64,000 nucleotides of DNA from the NCBI RefSeq assembly GCF_001673315.1, contig NZ_LZLQ01000154.1:1-64000 (forward strand), in the 5' to 3' direction. The translations under genes and the position numbers were made by a program. This document shows positions 8,316 to 16,564 of the stretch, piece after piece; positions within the stretch are counted from its first letter, which is position 1; every line of letters begins with the position of its first letter. Source of the DNA: Mycobacterium asiaticum (GTDB lineage: Bacteria > Actinomycetota > Actinomycetes > Mycobacteriales > Mycobacteriaceae). Below the pieces are notes generated by a model, which saw only the letters and a list, made by a program, of their open reading frames with translations, did no database searches and was not told where the DNA came from.

Positions 8316-9233
8316 ATGTCGACTGTCGATGACCGCGCCGTGGGACCCCATTCGAGTGAATCGGACGCCACCGACCACGAACGGCTCGTTCTCGAGGCCC
8401 GCAACGTCGAGTTCGACTGGTCTGGCCTGCCGTTTCACTACGTTCCGGGCGAGCCGCTGGCAACCCATGTGCTCAATGTGCTGCATCTGCTGCTCCCCGC
8501 CGGCGAAGAGTTCTTCGTCGAGGTCTTCAAGAAGACGCTGCCGTTGATCAAGGATGACCAGCTGCGCTTGGACGTGCAGGGGTTCATCGGCCAGGAGGCG
8601 ATGCATTCTCAGGCGCACTCCGGTGTGCTCGCGCACTTCGACGCGCAGGGCATCGATCTGACGCCGTTTACCGACCAGATCAGGTGGTTGTTCGACAAAC
8701 TGCTGGGTGAACGGCCGCATCGCAGCGTGCGGCGACAACACAGCTGGCTGCTGGAGCAGGTCTCGTTCATCTCCGCGATCGAGCATTACACCGCTGTGCT
8801 GGGCGAGTGGATCCTGGACTCGCCGGCCCTGGACGCTGGCGGTGCGGACCCGGTGATGCTGGACATGTTGCGGTGGCACGGAGCCGAAGAGGTCGAGCAC
8901 AAGGCAGTTGCGTTCGACACCATGAAGCATCTGCGGGCCGGTTATTGGCGGCAGGTGCGGGCGCAATTCGCGGTGGGGCCGGTGTTGCTGTTGTTGTGGA
9001 TCCGGGGCGTGAAGTTCATGTTCTCGGTGGACCCCTACGTGCCGGCGGGCACCAAAGTGCGCTGGCGCGACTACTTCAGGGCGGCGCGCCGCGGCCTGGT
9101 GCCCGGCCCGATGCGGTTGATTCGGGTCGTCGGCTCCTACTTCCGGCCCGGCTTCCATCCGTCCGAACTGGGTGGACTGGATCGAGCCGTCAGCTACCTT
9201 GCGGTGTCACCCGCCGCCCGCGCGTCGCACTGA
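8316..9233 (+). CDS. Ferritin-like predicted metal-dependent hydrolase (PF10118-type)
   Basis: This 305-residue protein resembles the family annotated 'predicted metal-dependent hydrolase' (PF10118). It carries the residues of a four-helix diiron site: EEFF, EAMHSQAH (ExxxHxxxH), AIEHYTAVLGE and EEVEHK (ExxEH). These spaced Glu/His motifs look like a ferritin-like oxidase rather than a hydrolase; that reading is mine. A hydrophobic stretch (FAVGPVLLLLWIRGV) follows the last metal motif. It starts an operon: the next gene begins three bases after its stop, and a ferredoxin-type reductase follows that. It corresponds in position to Rv2777c. Confidence 0.8.
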   Translation: MSTVDDRAVGPHSSESDATDHERLVLEARNVEFDWSGLPFHYVPGEPLATHVLNVLHLLLPAGEEFFVEVFKKTLPLIKDDQLRLDVQGFIGQEAMHSQAHSGVLAHFDAQGIDLTPFTDQIRWLFDKLLGERPHRSVRRQHSWLLEQVSFISAIEHYTAVLGEWILDSPALDAGGADPVMLDMLRWHGAEEVEHKAVAFDTMKHLRAGYWRQVRAQFAVGPVLLLLWIRGVKFMFSVDPYVPAGTKVRWRDYFRAARRGLVPGPMRLIRVVGSYFRPGFHPSELGGLDRAVSYLAVSPAARASH

Positions 9234-9236
9234 GTT

Positions 9237-10982
9237 ATGACGATCGTTACCTCGTCGGATGGTGTCACTCTGTCGGTGCACCGGTACAACGACGTCAACC
9301 CGGACCGCCCCACGATTCTGGCCGTACACGGCTATCCCGATAACCGTCGAATCTGGGACGGCGTGGCGGAATTGCTCGTGTCGCGATACAACGTGGTCGC
9401 CTACGACGTGCGCGGTGCCGGTGAATCCTCCTGTCCGCCACAACGATCCGGATACCGGCTGGAACAACTGGTGTCCGATGTGTCCGCAGTGATCGACAGT
9501 CTGGGCGTCCAGCGGGTGCATCTGCTCGGTCACGACTGGGGTTCGGTGCAGGGCTGGGCGGCCGTCACCGACGATGCCGTATCAGCCAAGATCGCCTCCT
9601 TCACCTCGATCTCCGGCCCTCATCTGCAGTACGCGGGCAAGTTCTTGCGTTCGGCTCGCACTGCGCGTGCCTTCGGGCACGTGGCAAAGCAGGCGCTGGC
9701 GTCGGGATATATCTGGTTCTTCCTGTGCCCGGGTGTTCCGGAGTTGGCGTTCCGTTCTGGTTTGGGCGTGAAAGTCGTTGAGGCGTTTGGCCGTATCGGC
9801 CAGTCGAGTACGCGCAGCCGCCGGGATTCGCCGCCCCGGTCGACCGGTGACTATGTCAACGGCCTGAACCTGTATCGGGAGAACCTGCCGTCGCCGCTGT
9901 TGTCTCCGGGCGAGCAGATTCCGCAGACCAGCGTCGCTGTGCAGGTGCTGGTACCGAGCAATGACCTGTTCGTAACTGCGCCGCTGCAGCGGTTCGTCAG
10001 CGCGATGACCCCTACTGGCAGGGTCGTCCCGGTCCAGGGTGGGCACTGGGTGGTGACGTCGCGCCCCGAGGTGATTGCCCGCCTCGTCGGGGAATGGGTG
10101 GACCGGGTCGAGGCGGGCCGTCCGGCCGCGAATCCGCCAGAGCTGCGTAGCGGACCCCGCGAGGTGCGGGGGAAACTGGCGCTGGTCACCGGGGCGGGCG
10201 CGGGCATCGGCCGCGCCACCGCCGTCGAACTGGCCCGCAACGGCGCCCGCACCGTGGTGATCGTGGACCGCGACCTGGCAGCCGCCAACGAGACCGCGGA
10301 CGCGGTGCGCGCCGCCTGCGCAGAGGCGCCGGTGTACCAGGTCGATGTCACCGACGACGCCGCGCTGAACGACCTTGCCGCCCAGGTGCGGGACACCTAC
10401 GGCGTGGTCGACATCCTGGTGAACAACGCCGGTATGGGGATGGCCGGGCGGTTCCTGGAGACGACACCGGAACACTGGGATTCCATCATGGCGGTCAACG
10501 TCCACAGTGTCATCAACGGCAGCCGCGCGTTCGGAGCTCAGATGGTGGAGCGCGGCGAGGGCGGAACGATCATCAACATCTCGTCGGCAGCGGCGTTCCT
10601 GCCGTCGAAATCAATGATCGCCTACGGCACGACGAAGGCGGCGGTGCTGGCTTTCAGCGAAGCACTGCGCGCTGATCTCGCCGACGAAGGCATCACCGTG
10701 ACGGCGGTGTGTCCTGGCTTCGTCAACACCAATATCGCCAAAAACACTGTGTACGCGGGCATGTCGGCCGAGCAACAGCAGCGCGCCCGCCAGAAGGCGG
10801 ACGCCAGCTACCGGCGACGCAACTTCACACCGGAGGCCACCGCCAAGGCGATCGTGAAGTCCATCAAGACCGGCCCACCGGTACTACCGGTCGCCGCGGA
10901 GTCCAGGTTGGGGTATGCGATGCGCCGCATCAGCCCCTCGGCGATCCGGCTGTTGGCCCGCGTGGACATTCGGCAGAAGTAG
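9237..10982 (+). CDS. EphD-like fusion: alpha/beta hydrolase plus short-chain dehydrogenase
   Basis: A 581-residue two-domain enzyme. Residues 1-285 form an alpha/beta hydrolase of epoxide-hydrolase type, with the oxyanion motif H31-G-Y-P-D and the nucleophile D100 in GHDWGS. Residues 305-581 form an SDR domain with the NAD(P) loop starting at T318 (TGAGAGIG), an NNAG motif and the catalytic pair Y463/K467 (YGTTK). The same architecture is found in M. tuberculosis EphD (Rv2214c), so this is an EphD-like paralogue at a new place. A plausible activity is opening an epoxide to a diol and then oxidising it; the substrate is unknown. It lies between the ferritin-like gene and the reductase gene with gaps of 3 and 12 bases. 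Confidence 0.88.
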   Translation: MTIVTSSDGVTLSVHRYNDVNPDRPTILAVHGYPDNRRIWDGVAELLVSRYNVVAYDVRGAGESSCPPQRSGYRLEQLVSDVSAVIDSLGVQRVHLLGHDWGSVQGWAAVTDDAVSAKIASFTSISGPHLQYAGKFLRSARTARAFGHVAKQALASGYIWFFLCPGVPELAFRSGLGVKVVEAFGRIGQSSTRSRRDSPPRSTGDYVNGLNLYRENLPSPLLSPGEQIPQTSVAVQVLVPSNDLFVTAPLQRFVSAMTPTGRVVPVQGGHWVVTSRPEVIARLVGEWVDRVEAGRPAANPPELRSGPREVRGKLALVTGAGAGIGRATAVELARNGARTVVIVDRDLAAANETADAVRAACAEAPVYQVDVTDDAALNDLAAQVRDTYGVVDILVNNAGMGMAGRFLETTPEHWDSIMAVNVHSVINGSRAFGAQMVERGEGGTIINISSAAAFLPSKSMIAYGTTKAAVLAFSEALRADLADEGITVTAVCPGFVNTNIAKNTVYAGMSAEQQQRARQKADASYRRRNFTPEATAKAIVKSIKTGPPVLPVAAESRLGYAMRRISPSAIRLLARVDIRQK

Positions 10983-10994
10983 GCGGATTCGACG

Positions 10995-12071
10995 GTGCCG
11001 GAAAGCATTTGGACCAGCAGACCTACCGACCTGTACGGTCGCCGGCAACATGACCGCTTCTACACGGCGCTGTGGGGCATTCGTGCCCTGCTGGGTGGAC
11101 TCGCGGCGACGTCGCGATGGGACCCTTCCCGGGTGCCAGCGGTGTCAAGGACGCACTGCGCCAAGGTCATTGAACGCAAGGTTGTGGCGCCCGACGTGGT
11201 TGCCTTGACCCTGGCCGACCCGGACGGCGGATTGCTGCCCTCCTGGACTCCGGGCGGGCACATCGACGTTCAGTTGCCGTCGGGCCGGCGTCGACAGTAC
11301 TCGCTGTGCGGTCCGCCCGGTCGGCGCACCGACTACCGGATTGCGGTCCGCCGCATCCCCGATGGCGGCGGAGGTTCGATCGAGATGCATGAGGCCTTCG
11401 ACGTGGGCGACACGCTCACTTTCGAAGGCCCCCGCAACGCGTTCTATCTCGGCACCACTGAGCATGACGTCCTGTTCGTCATCGGCGGCATCGGCGTGAC
11501 GCCGATCCTGCCGATGATCCGGACGGCCGCCCAACGTGGGATCGGTTGGCGGGCAATATATGCCGGGCGCAGTCGGCAGTACATGCCGCTGCTGGATGAA
11601 GTGGTGGCGGTGGCGCCGGACCGCGTCACCGTGTGGGCCGACGACGAGCGCGGCGGTTTCGCGTCCACCGAAGACTTACTGGCCGACGCCGGGCCGACGA
11701 CGGCGGTGTATGTGTGCGGGCCGACCGGGATGCTGGAATCGGTTCGGGAGGCCCGCAACCGGTACGCCGACGCGCCCTTGCATTATGAGCGGTTCAGTCC
11801 CGCTCCCATCGTCGACGGCGTGCCGTTCGAGCTGGAACTCGCCCGGTCCCGGCAGGTCCTCAGCATCCCGGCGAATCGGTCGGCGCTCGAGGTCATGCTC
11901 GATCGCGAACCCACGACTCCCTATTCCTGCCAGCAGGGCTTTTGCGGTACCTGCAAGGTCAAAGTTGTTGCCGGACAGGTGGATCGGCGGGGCCGCGCCG
12001 CGGAAGGTGACGACGAGATGCTGGTCTGCGTCTCGCGCTCCCACGGCGAGCGCGTTGTCATCGACGTCTAG
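10995..12071 (+). CDS. Phthalate-dioxygenase-reductase-like ferredoxin reductase
   Basis: A 358-residue FMN/FAD reductase with a C-terminal plant-type [2Fe-2S] ferredoxin. In order: flavin domain with the R-x-Y-S motif (RRQYSLCGPP), NAD domain with GGIGVTPILPM and the YVCGPTGML signature, then ferredoxin cysteines C312, C317, C320 and C345 (CQQGFCGTC and later MLVC). Such proteins pass electrons from NAD(P)H to an oxygenase. The only candidate partner nearby is the ferritin-like protein two genes upstream in the same operon. Start is GTG. The stop codon overlaps that of the converging gene by three bases (CTAG). Counterpart of Rv2776c. Confidence 0.9.
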   Translation: MPESIWTSRPTDLYGRRQHDRFYTALWGIRALLGGLAATSRWDPSRVPAVSRTHCAKVIERKVVAPDVVALTLADPDGGLLPSWTPGGHIDVQLPSGRRRQYSLCGPPGRRTDYRIAVRRIPDGGGGSIEMHEAFDVGDTLTFEGPRNAFYLGTTEHDVLFVIGGIGVTPILPMIRTAAQRGIGWRAIYAGRSRQYMPLLDEVVAVAPDRVTVWADDERGGFASTEDLLADAGPTTAVYVCGPTGMLESVREARNRYADAPLHYERFSPAPIVDGVPFELELARSRQVLSIPANRSALEVMLDREPTTPYSCQQGFCGTCKVKVVAGQVDRRGRAAEGDDEMLVCVSRSHGERVVIDV

Positions 12072-14170
12072 AACACTCCCTGTTGGGTGAGGACGTCGGC
12101 GAATTGCGCCAGATCGTCGGCGAACAGCTCAGGCTGCTCGAAGGCGGCGAAATGGCCGCCGCGATCCTGCACCGAGTAGTGCACCAGGTTGTAGCGTGCG
12201 GCCGCCCAGGCGCGTGGCGTCTGCAGCATTTCACCTGGGAAGACGGCGTATCCGGTCGGCACATCTACGCGGCCAGTCCATTCACTGAGCGGGCTGGTGC
12301 CTGCGCGTGTCGACTCACAGTAGAGGCGGGCCGCGGAAGTGGCGGTGCCGGTGAGCCAATAGAACATCAGATTGTCGATCAGTCGATCGGTACTGATCGG
12401 CATGCCGTCCCGGATATCGCACCAGGCGTGGAACTTTTCCAGGATCCAACCCGCCAGTCCCAGCGGCGAGTCGTCCAAGCCGAAGCCCAGCGAATGTGGG
12501 CGGGTGGATTGGATTTCCATGTACGCGGTGCCGTCCTTGATCCGCTCCAGGCCGGCCGAGATGGCGGCGAGTTCGGACTCGGTGACGTTCGCCAGGAGTT
12601 CGGGATCGTTTTGGTCGGGCGGTGCGAACAACATGTTGGTGTGGATCGCCACCGCATGCTGGGGGTAATGCTCGCCGAGATAGCGTGTCACCAGCGCGCC
12701 CCAGTCACCACCCTGAGCTATGTAGCGGTCGTATCCCAGTTGCTGCATCACCTCTGCCACCGAGGCGGCGATGCGCGCTACGTCCACGCCTTTTTCGCGG
12801 GTCGGGCCGGAGAAACCGTAGCCGGGCATCGATACCGCCACCACGTGGAATCGCTTCTGCAGCAACGGTAGTGAGTCGAGGAACTCGACGATCGAGCCTG
12901 GCCAACCATGTGTGATGACCAGCGGGATGGCGTCGGCTTCATCTGACTGCGCGTGCAGGAAATGCACTTGCTGACCCGCCGCCACGGTGATGTATGAGCC
13001 GATGGCGTTGACTTCTGCTTCGGTGGCCCGCCAGTCGTAGTGGTGCAGCCAGTGATCAATGACATTCCTGAGGAACGTCTGCTCGGTGCCGTAATCCCAA
13101 TCGGCCCCGTCGATTTCGGCTGGCCAGCGCGCCGCGCTCAGGCGACGACGTAGGTCGTCGAGCTGAGCGTCGGGGACGTCGAGGATGCATGGCTTGATCG
13201 GCGTGACCGCCGCTGGCTCTACGGCTGGGGCCGGCTCGGCGAGCTCGGGTTGCTCGGCTTCGGCTGGCTCAGTTGGTTGGGCTTCGGGTAGCTCGGCTGG
13301 CTGGGCTTCGGGTGGCTGGACTTCGGGTGGCTCCGTTGGCATGGCCTCGGCCGGTGCAATTTGCTCGGGTTCGGCCACCGCGGTTTGCTCGGGTTCGGAT
13401 GGCTCGGGTTCGGATGGCTCGGGTTCGGATGGCTCGGTTTGCCCTGCTTCGGCCGGCTCGGGTTCGGATGACACTGTTTGCCCTGCTTCGGCCGGCTCGG
13501 TTGGCTTGACCTTGTCCCGCGCAGTTTGCTCCGCTTCAGCCGGCTCGCCCTGCCCGGCTTCCGGCGGCTCAGTGCGTGCAGTTACCGACGCCTCCGCCGG
13601 TGCCTCGACTGACGGGGCGATCAACGAGAGAATGGCGGGTGGCCCAGTGAGCAATGGCGCCGCACGATACAAGCGGTACCCCACGTGCGGTACTGAGACG
13701 CCGGGCAATGGCTTCCACCGGTACCTGCGGCCGTCGAGCTCGAAGCCCTTCTTCTCATAGAAGTCGCGAGCTATCTGATTCTTGTCGGCACACCACAGGA
13801 TCATGTCGTGATCGGGAAAAACACGTAGCGCCTTGTTCAAGAGCATGCCGCCGACGCCATGCCGCTGGTGCTTGTCGGTGATGTAGAGCGCATCGATCTG
13901 AATGTCATTGGGATTCGACAAGTCCGGCCCGAAAAGGATCATGCCCAGCAGCTGACCCCGTGCTTCGGCAAACCACATGCTCCAGCCGCCACGCCGGAGG
14001 GTGGTCGGGTACAGCGTGTCCACCCACGTCCTCGGATTGCCGATCATGTCCAGCACGTGGGTGGCCACGATTCCGCTCCAGGACTGCCGCCAGGCCGGAT
14101 AGTGCATTGCCGCGACCCGGCCGAAATCCTTCGGTTTGGCCTCGCGGATCCGGATGTCGCTGGATCTCAC
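12068..14170 (-). CDS. Fusion protein: GNAT acetyltransferase, Pro/Glu-rich linker, epoxide hydrolase
   Basis: A 700-residue fusion. Residues 1-165 are a GNAT acetyltransferase (acetyl-CoA loop region ITDKHQRHGVGGMLL). Residues about 180-320 are a low-complexity linker of Pro, Glu, Ala and Gln with EPSEP and AEAGQ repeats. Residues about 320-700 are a microsomal-type epoxide hydrolase: an EHN lid domain (DAQLDDLRRRLSAARWP), oxyanion motif H421-G-W-P, nucleophile D489 in GGDWG and base H673 in GGHFAAF. The start is GTG at 14170, supported by GGAGG seven bases upstream; the open frame upstream of it is antisense to dapB and is rejected. M. tuberculosis has a stand-alone GNAT gene (Rv2775) here. 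One continuous frame runs through, so the fusion is not a missed stop. Confidence 0.88.
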   Translation of the reverse strand: MRSSDIRIREAKPKDFGRVAAMHYPAWRQSWSGIVATHVLDMIGNPRTWVDTLYPTTLRRGGWSMWFAEARGQLLGMILFGPDLSNPNDIQIDALYITDKHQRHGVGGMLLNKALRVFPDHDMILWCADKNQIARDFYEKKGFELDGRRYRWKPLPGVSVPHVGYRLYRAAPLLTGPPAILSLIAPSVEAPAEASVTARTEPPEAGQGEPAEAEQTARDKVKPTEPAEAGQTVSSEPEPAEAGQTEPSEPEPSEPEPSEPEQTAVAEPEQIAPAEAMPTEPPEVQPPEAQPAELPEAQPTEPAEAEQPELAEPAPAVEPAAVTPIKPCILDVPDAQLDDLRRRLSAARWPAEIDGADWDYGTEQTFLRNVIDHWLHHYDWRATEAEVNAIGSYITVAAGQQVHFLHAQSDEADAIPLVITHGWPGSIVEFLDSLPLLQKRFHVVAVSMPGYGFSGPTREKGVDVARIAASVAEVMQQLGYDRYIAQGGDWGALVTRYLGEHYPQHAVAIHTNMLFAPPDQNDPELLANVTESELAAISAGLERIKDGTAYMEIQSTRPHSLGFGLDDSPLGLAGWILEKFHAWCDIRDGMPISTDRLIDNLMFYWLTGTATSAARLYCESTRAGTSPLSEWTGRVDVPTGYAVFPGEMLQTPRAWAAARYNLVHYSVQDRGGHFAAFEQPELFADDLAQFADVLTQQGVF
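13391..13435 (-). repeat. Three perfect 15-bp units in the linker-coding region
   Basis: GGGTTCGGATGGCTC occurs three times in tandem (13391, 13406, 13421) and encodes the EPSEP repeat of the linker on the minus strand. Imperfect longer repeats surround it, for example GTTTGCCCTGCTTCGGCCGG, present at about 13437 and again at about 13477. In-frame slippage would change only the linker length. Confidence 0.88.
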
Positions 14171-14354
14171 GTAAGCACCTCCGCTGGTCGCACCTGCACA
14201 TCGACCATCTAAGCGTAGAGATGCGCCGGTGCGGTCCAACGACGCCCACTGCCTACGGGCCGGCTCGGTGGTTGTCGTCGGACTCTCAACCGCTGTGGCC
14301 GTGATCGAACACCGATTCGAAGTAAAAGTTGCTATCACCAGTAGGCTGCCAACC

Positions 14355-15092
14355 ATGCGAGTTGGCGTACTTGGAGCTAAAGGCAAAGTCGGGGCGACGA
14401 TGGTGCGGGCGGTGGAAAATGCCCAGGACCTCACCCTGTCCGCAGAGGTCGACGCCGGTGACGCGCTGAGCTTGCTGACCGACGGCGACACCGAGGTCGT
14501 CATCGACTTCACCCACCCGGACGTGGTGATGGGAAATCTGGAGTTCTTGATCGACAACGGAATTCACGCTGTCGTGGGTACGACGGGCTTCACGTCCGAA
14601 CGGATCGAGCAGGTCGAGTCGTGGCTTGCTGCTAAACCCGGCACCTCGGTGCTGATCGCCCCGAACTTCGCCATCGGTGCGGTGTTGTCCATGCATTTCG
14701 CCCAGCAGGCCGCCCGCTTCTTCGAGTCCGTGGAAGTGATCGAGCTGCACCACCCGCACAAAGCCGATGCGCCCTCGGGCACCGCGACGCGTACCGCCAA
14801 GCTGATCGCGGAGGCGCGAAAAGGTCTGTCGCCCAACCCCGATGCCACAAGCACCAGTCTCCCCGGCGCACGCGGGGCCGACGTCGACGGCATTCCGGTG
14901 CACGCGGTGAGGTTGTCCGGGTTGGTCGCCCACCAGGAGGTGTTGTTCGGCACTGAGGGGGAGACGCTGACCATCCGGCACGACAGCCTGGATCGGACGT
15001 CGTTCGTTCCCGGCGTCCTGCTGGCCGTGCGCCATGTCGCGGAAAGGCCAGGGCTTACCGTCGGTATTGAACCTCTGCTCGACCTGCAATGA
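14355..15092 (+). CDS. dapB: 4-hydroxy-tetrahydrodipicolinate reductase
   Basis: DapB reduces 4-hydroxy-tetrahydrodipicolinate with NAD(P)H in the diaminopimelate/lysine pathway, which feeds mycobacterial peptidoglycan. The 245-residue length equals that of the M. tuberculosis enzyme. The N-terminal nucleotide loop GVLGAKGKVG, the GTTGF motif and the catalytic region ELHHPHKADAPSGTA (His pair and Lys) are all present. The frame is open upstream, but the ATG at 14355 gives the canonical MRVGVLGAKGKVG start. The stop overlaps the next gene by four bases (ATGA). dapA and dapF lie elsewhere in the window. Confidence 0.98.
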   Translation: MRVGVLGAKGKVGATMVRAVENAQDLTLSAEVDAGDALSLLTDGDTEVVIDFTHPDVVMGNLEFLIDNGIHAVVGTTGFTSERIEQVESWLAAKPGTSVLIAPNFAIGAVLSMHFAQQAARFFESVEVIELHHPHKADAPSGTATRTAKLIAEARKGLSPNPDATSTSLPGARGADVDGIPVHAVRLSGLVAHQEVLFGTEGETLTIRHDSLDRTSFVPGVLLAVRHVAERPGLTVGIEPLLDLQ

Positions 15093-15544
15093 CGCGCACC
15101 CTGCGCATCCAGCTGCTCATCGCCTTCTTCTGTGTGGCGATGCTGGTCTACTTCGTCATGCTCGGTCGGGTTGCCGTGGCCATGATCGGCTCCGGCAGAG
15201 CCGCAGCCGTCGGCTTGGGCCTGGCGATCCTGGTCATGCCCTTCCTCGGATTGTGGGCGATGATCGCCACTCTGCGCGCCGGATTCACCCACCAGAAGCT
15301 GGCCCGGAAAATTGCCGACGCCGGAATGGAACTCGACACCAGCGCGCTACCGCGACGCCCTTCCGGACGCATTCAACGGGGAGCGGCCGACGCACTGTTC
15401 GACACCGTGCGCAGCGAACTGGAAAGCGACCCCGACAACTGGCGCCGCTGGTACCGGCTGGCGCGAGCCTACGACTATGCGGGGGACCGGCGGCGCGCGC
15501 GGGAAGCAATGAGGACCGCGGTTCAGTTGGAGGCGCAAGGGTGA
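15089..15544 (+). CDS. Two-helix membrane protein downstream of dapB
   Basis: A 151-residue protein with two predicted membrane helices near the N-terminus (about residues 8-28 and 37-62), then a cytoplasmic, Arg-rich region. The last 50 residues (DPDNWRRWYRLARAYDYAGDRRRAREAMRTA) look like a single TPR-like helix hairpin. Function is unknown; the orthologue by position is Rv2772c. It is translationally coupled on both sides, overlapping dapB and the next gene by four bases each. No catalytic motif is visible. Confidence 0.8.
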   Translation: MTRTLRIQLLIAFFCVAMLVYFVMLGRVAVAMIGSGRAAAVGLGLAILVMPFLGLWAMIATLRAGFTHQKLARKIADAGMELDTSALPRRPSGRIQRGAADALFDTVRSELESDPDNWRRWYRLARAYDYAGDRRRAREAMRTAVQLEAQG

Positions 15545-15996
15545 CGAAGAAACTGCTCATCGTCCATCACACCCCGTCCCCGCACTGCCAGGAAATGTTC
15601 GAGGCGGTGTTGGCCGGTGCGACCGATCCCGAAATCGAAGGCGTTGAGGTCGTGCGCCGCCCGGCGCTGACCGTCTCGCCCGTCGAGATGTTGGAGGCCG
15701 ATGGCTACGTGCTGGGCACGCCGGCGAACCTCGGGTACCTCAGCGGTGCACTCAAGCACGCGTTCGACCAGAGTTACTACCAACTGCTCGACTCCACGGG
15801 CGGCAGGCCGTTCGGCGTCTACATCCACGGCAACGAGGGCACCGAGGGGGCCGAGCGTGCGGTCGACGGCATCACTGCGGGACTTGGCTGGGTGCGGGCC
15901 GCTGAGACGATTGTGGTCATGGGCAAACCGTCGAAGGCCGATGTCGAGGCGTGCTGGAACCTCGGTGCAACGGTTGCCGCTCAGCTCATGGGTTGA
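15541..15996 (+). CDS. Flavodoxin-like NAD(P)H-dependent reductase
   Basis: A 151-residue flavodoxin-fold protein (family of small FMN reductases, WrbA-like). The first strand and loop, KLLIVHHTPSPHCQEM, is the FMN phosphate loop; the GTPANLGYLSGALKHAFD stretch is the family's flavin-contacting region. The start is GTG and overlaps the previous gene by four bases (GTGA), so it is the third gene of the dapB operon, as with Rv2771c. The physiological electron acceptor is unknown. A short look-alike of its ALKHAFDQS region recurs 1.3 kb downstream. Confidence 0.87.
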   Translation: MTKKLLIVHHTPSPHCQEMFEAVLAGATDPEIEGVEVVRRPALTVSPVEMLEADGYVLGTPANLGYLSGALKHAFDQSYYQLLDSTGGRPFGVYIHGNEGTEGAERAVDGITAGLGWVRAAETIVVMGKPSKADVEACWNLGATVAAQLMG

Positions 15997-16001
15997 GGCT
16001 T

Positions 16002-16424
16002 CTAGGCACCATCGGAAGGCTCCGCTGCATAGTGCTCGACATACCTCTGGTCATGCAGGCCGAAGTAAGTGCAGGTGCGATTCTCGAGATCGACGACATA
16101 ACGGATCACACCGGCGCGCCAGGCTGCGGCGGCGAACTCTCGAAAAGACGTCCGGCCCGCCTGATCGGCACGCAGCGCGGTGACCAGGGCCGCACAGTCG
16201 AACGACGGGACTTCGGCCATGCCGTCGACCAGTGGCACGCCTTGGTCAATGACTGGACCGCAATCAGTCTCGTACAGGCTCTGCATCGCCGGTAGCCACC
16301 ACGTATTGGATCGGACACCGGCGCGACGCAACCTCTCGGCCAGGTGGGGAAAGCCGGTGACCGGTCCTGAATCCGTGATGGCATCACGTTGTGCGGCTTG
16401 AAGATTCGCGACTGCTGCGCTCAT
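16002..16424 (-). CDS. DUF1398-family protein (YbcV-like)
   Basis: A 140-residue protein resembling the DUF1398 family, known from E. coli YbcV and from phage-related loci. The features are an N-terminal helical region with FPHLAERLRRAGVRSN, the conserved SLYETDCGPVIDQG loop, and a C-terminal RAGVIRYVVDLENRTCTYFG strand pair. The function of this family is not known. It is divergent from a MarR-type regulator gene, and a palindrome lies between them, which suggests the regulator controls it. The neighbouring backbone genes are conserved in M. tuberculosis without this pair, so it looks like an insertion. Confidence 0.78.
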   Translation of the reverse strand: MSAAVANLQAAQRDAITDSGPVTGFPHLAERLRRAGVRSNTWWLPAMQSLYETDCGPVIDQGVPLVDGMAEVPSFDCAALVTALRADQAGRTSFREFAAAAWRAGVIRYVVDLENRTCTYFGLHDQRYVEHYAAEPSDGA

Positions 16425-16493
16425 GTTCCCCCGATGCGAAGGTATTTGTGATTACGACAGGACCAGTTCCCCGTTGACAGCATACGACCATAA

Positions 16494-16509
16494 TGACAAC
16501 ATATTGTCA
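16494..16509. promoter_or_regulatory. Candidate MarR operator palindrome
   Basis: TGACAA-CATA-TTGTCA is a perfect palindrome with 6-bp arms, in the 140-base divergent spacer between the DUF1398 gene and the MarR gene. The minus strand reads TTGACA across its edge (16505-16510), so the operator could cover a -35 element of the DUF1398 promoter. A second TTGACA (16474-16479) on the plus strand points at the MarR gene. The spacer is visibly more AT-rich than its surroundings. Confidence 0.6.
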
Positions 16510-16564
16510 AATTTGCAGAGTAGAGGGTGGGGGCGGTAGATGAGAATGTCGCATTGGAGGTGGG

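Noticed and set aside
14171..14557. N-terminal 129 residues of the GNAT-epoxide hydrolase frame
   Set aside because: This part is antisense to the dapB start, has no GNAT similarity, and a GGAGG-GTG start exists at 14170.
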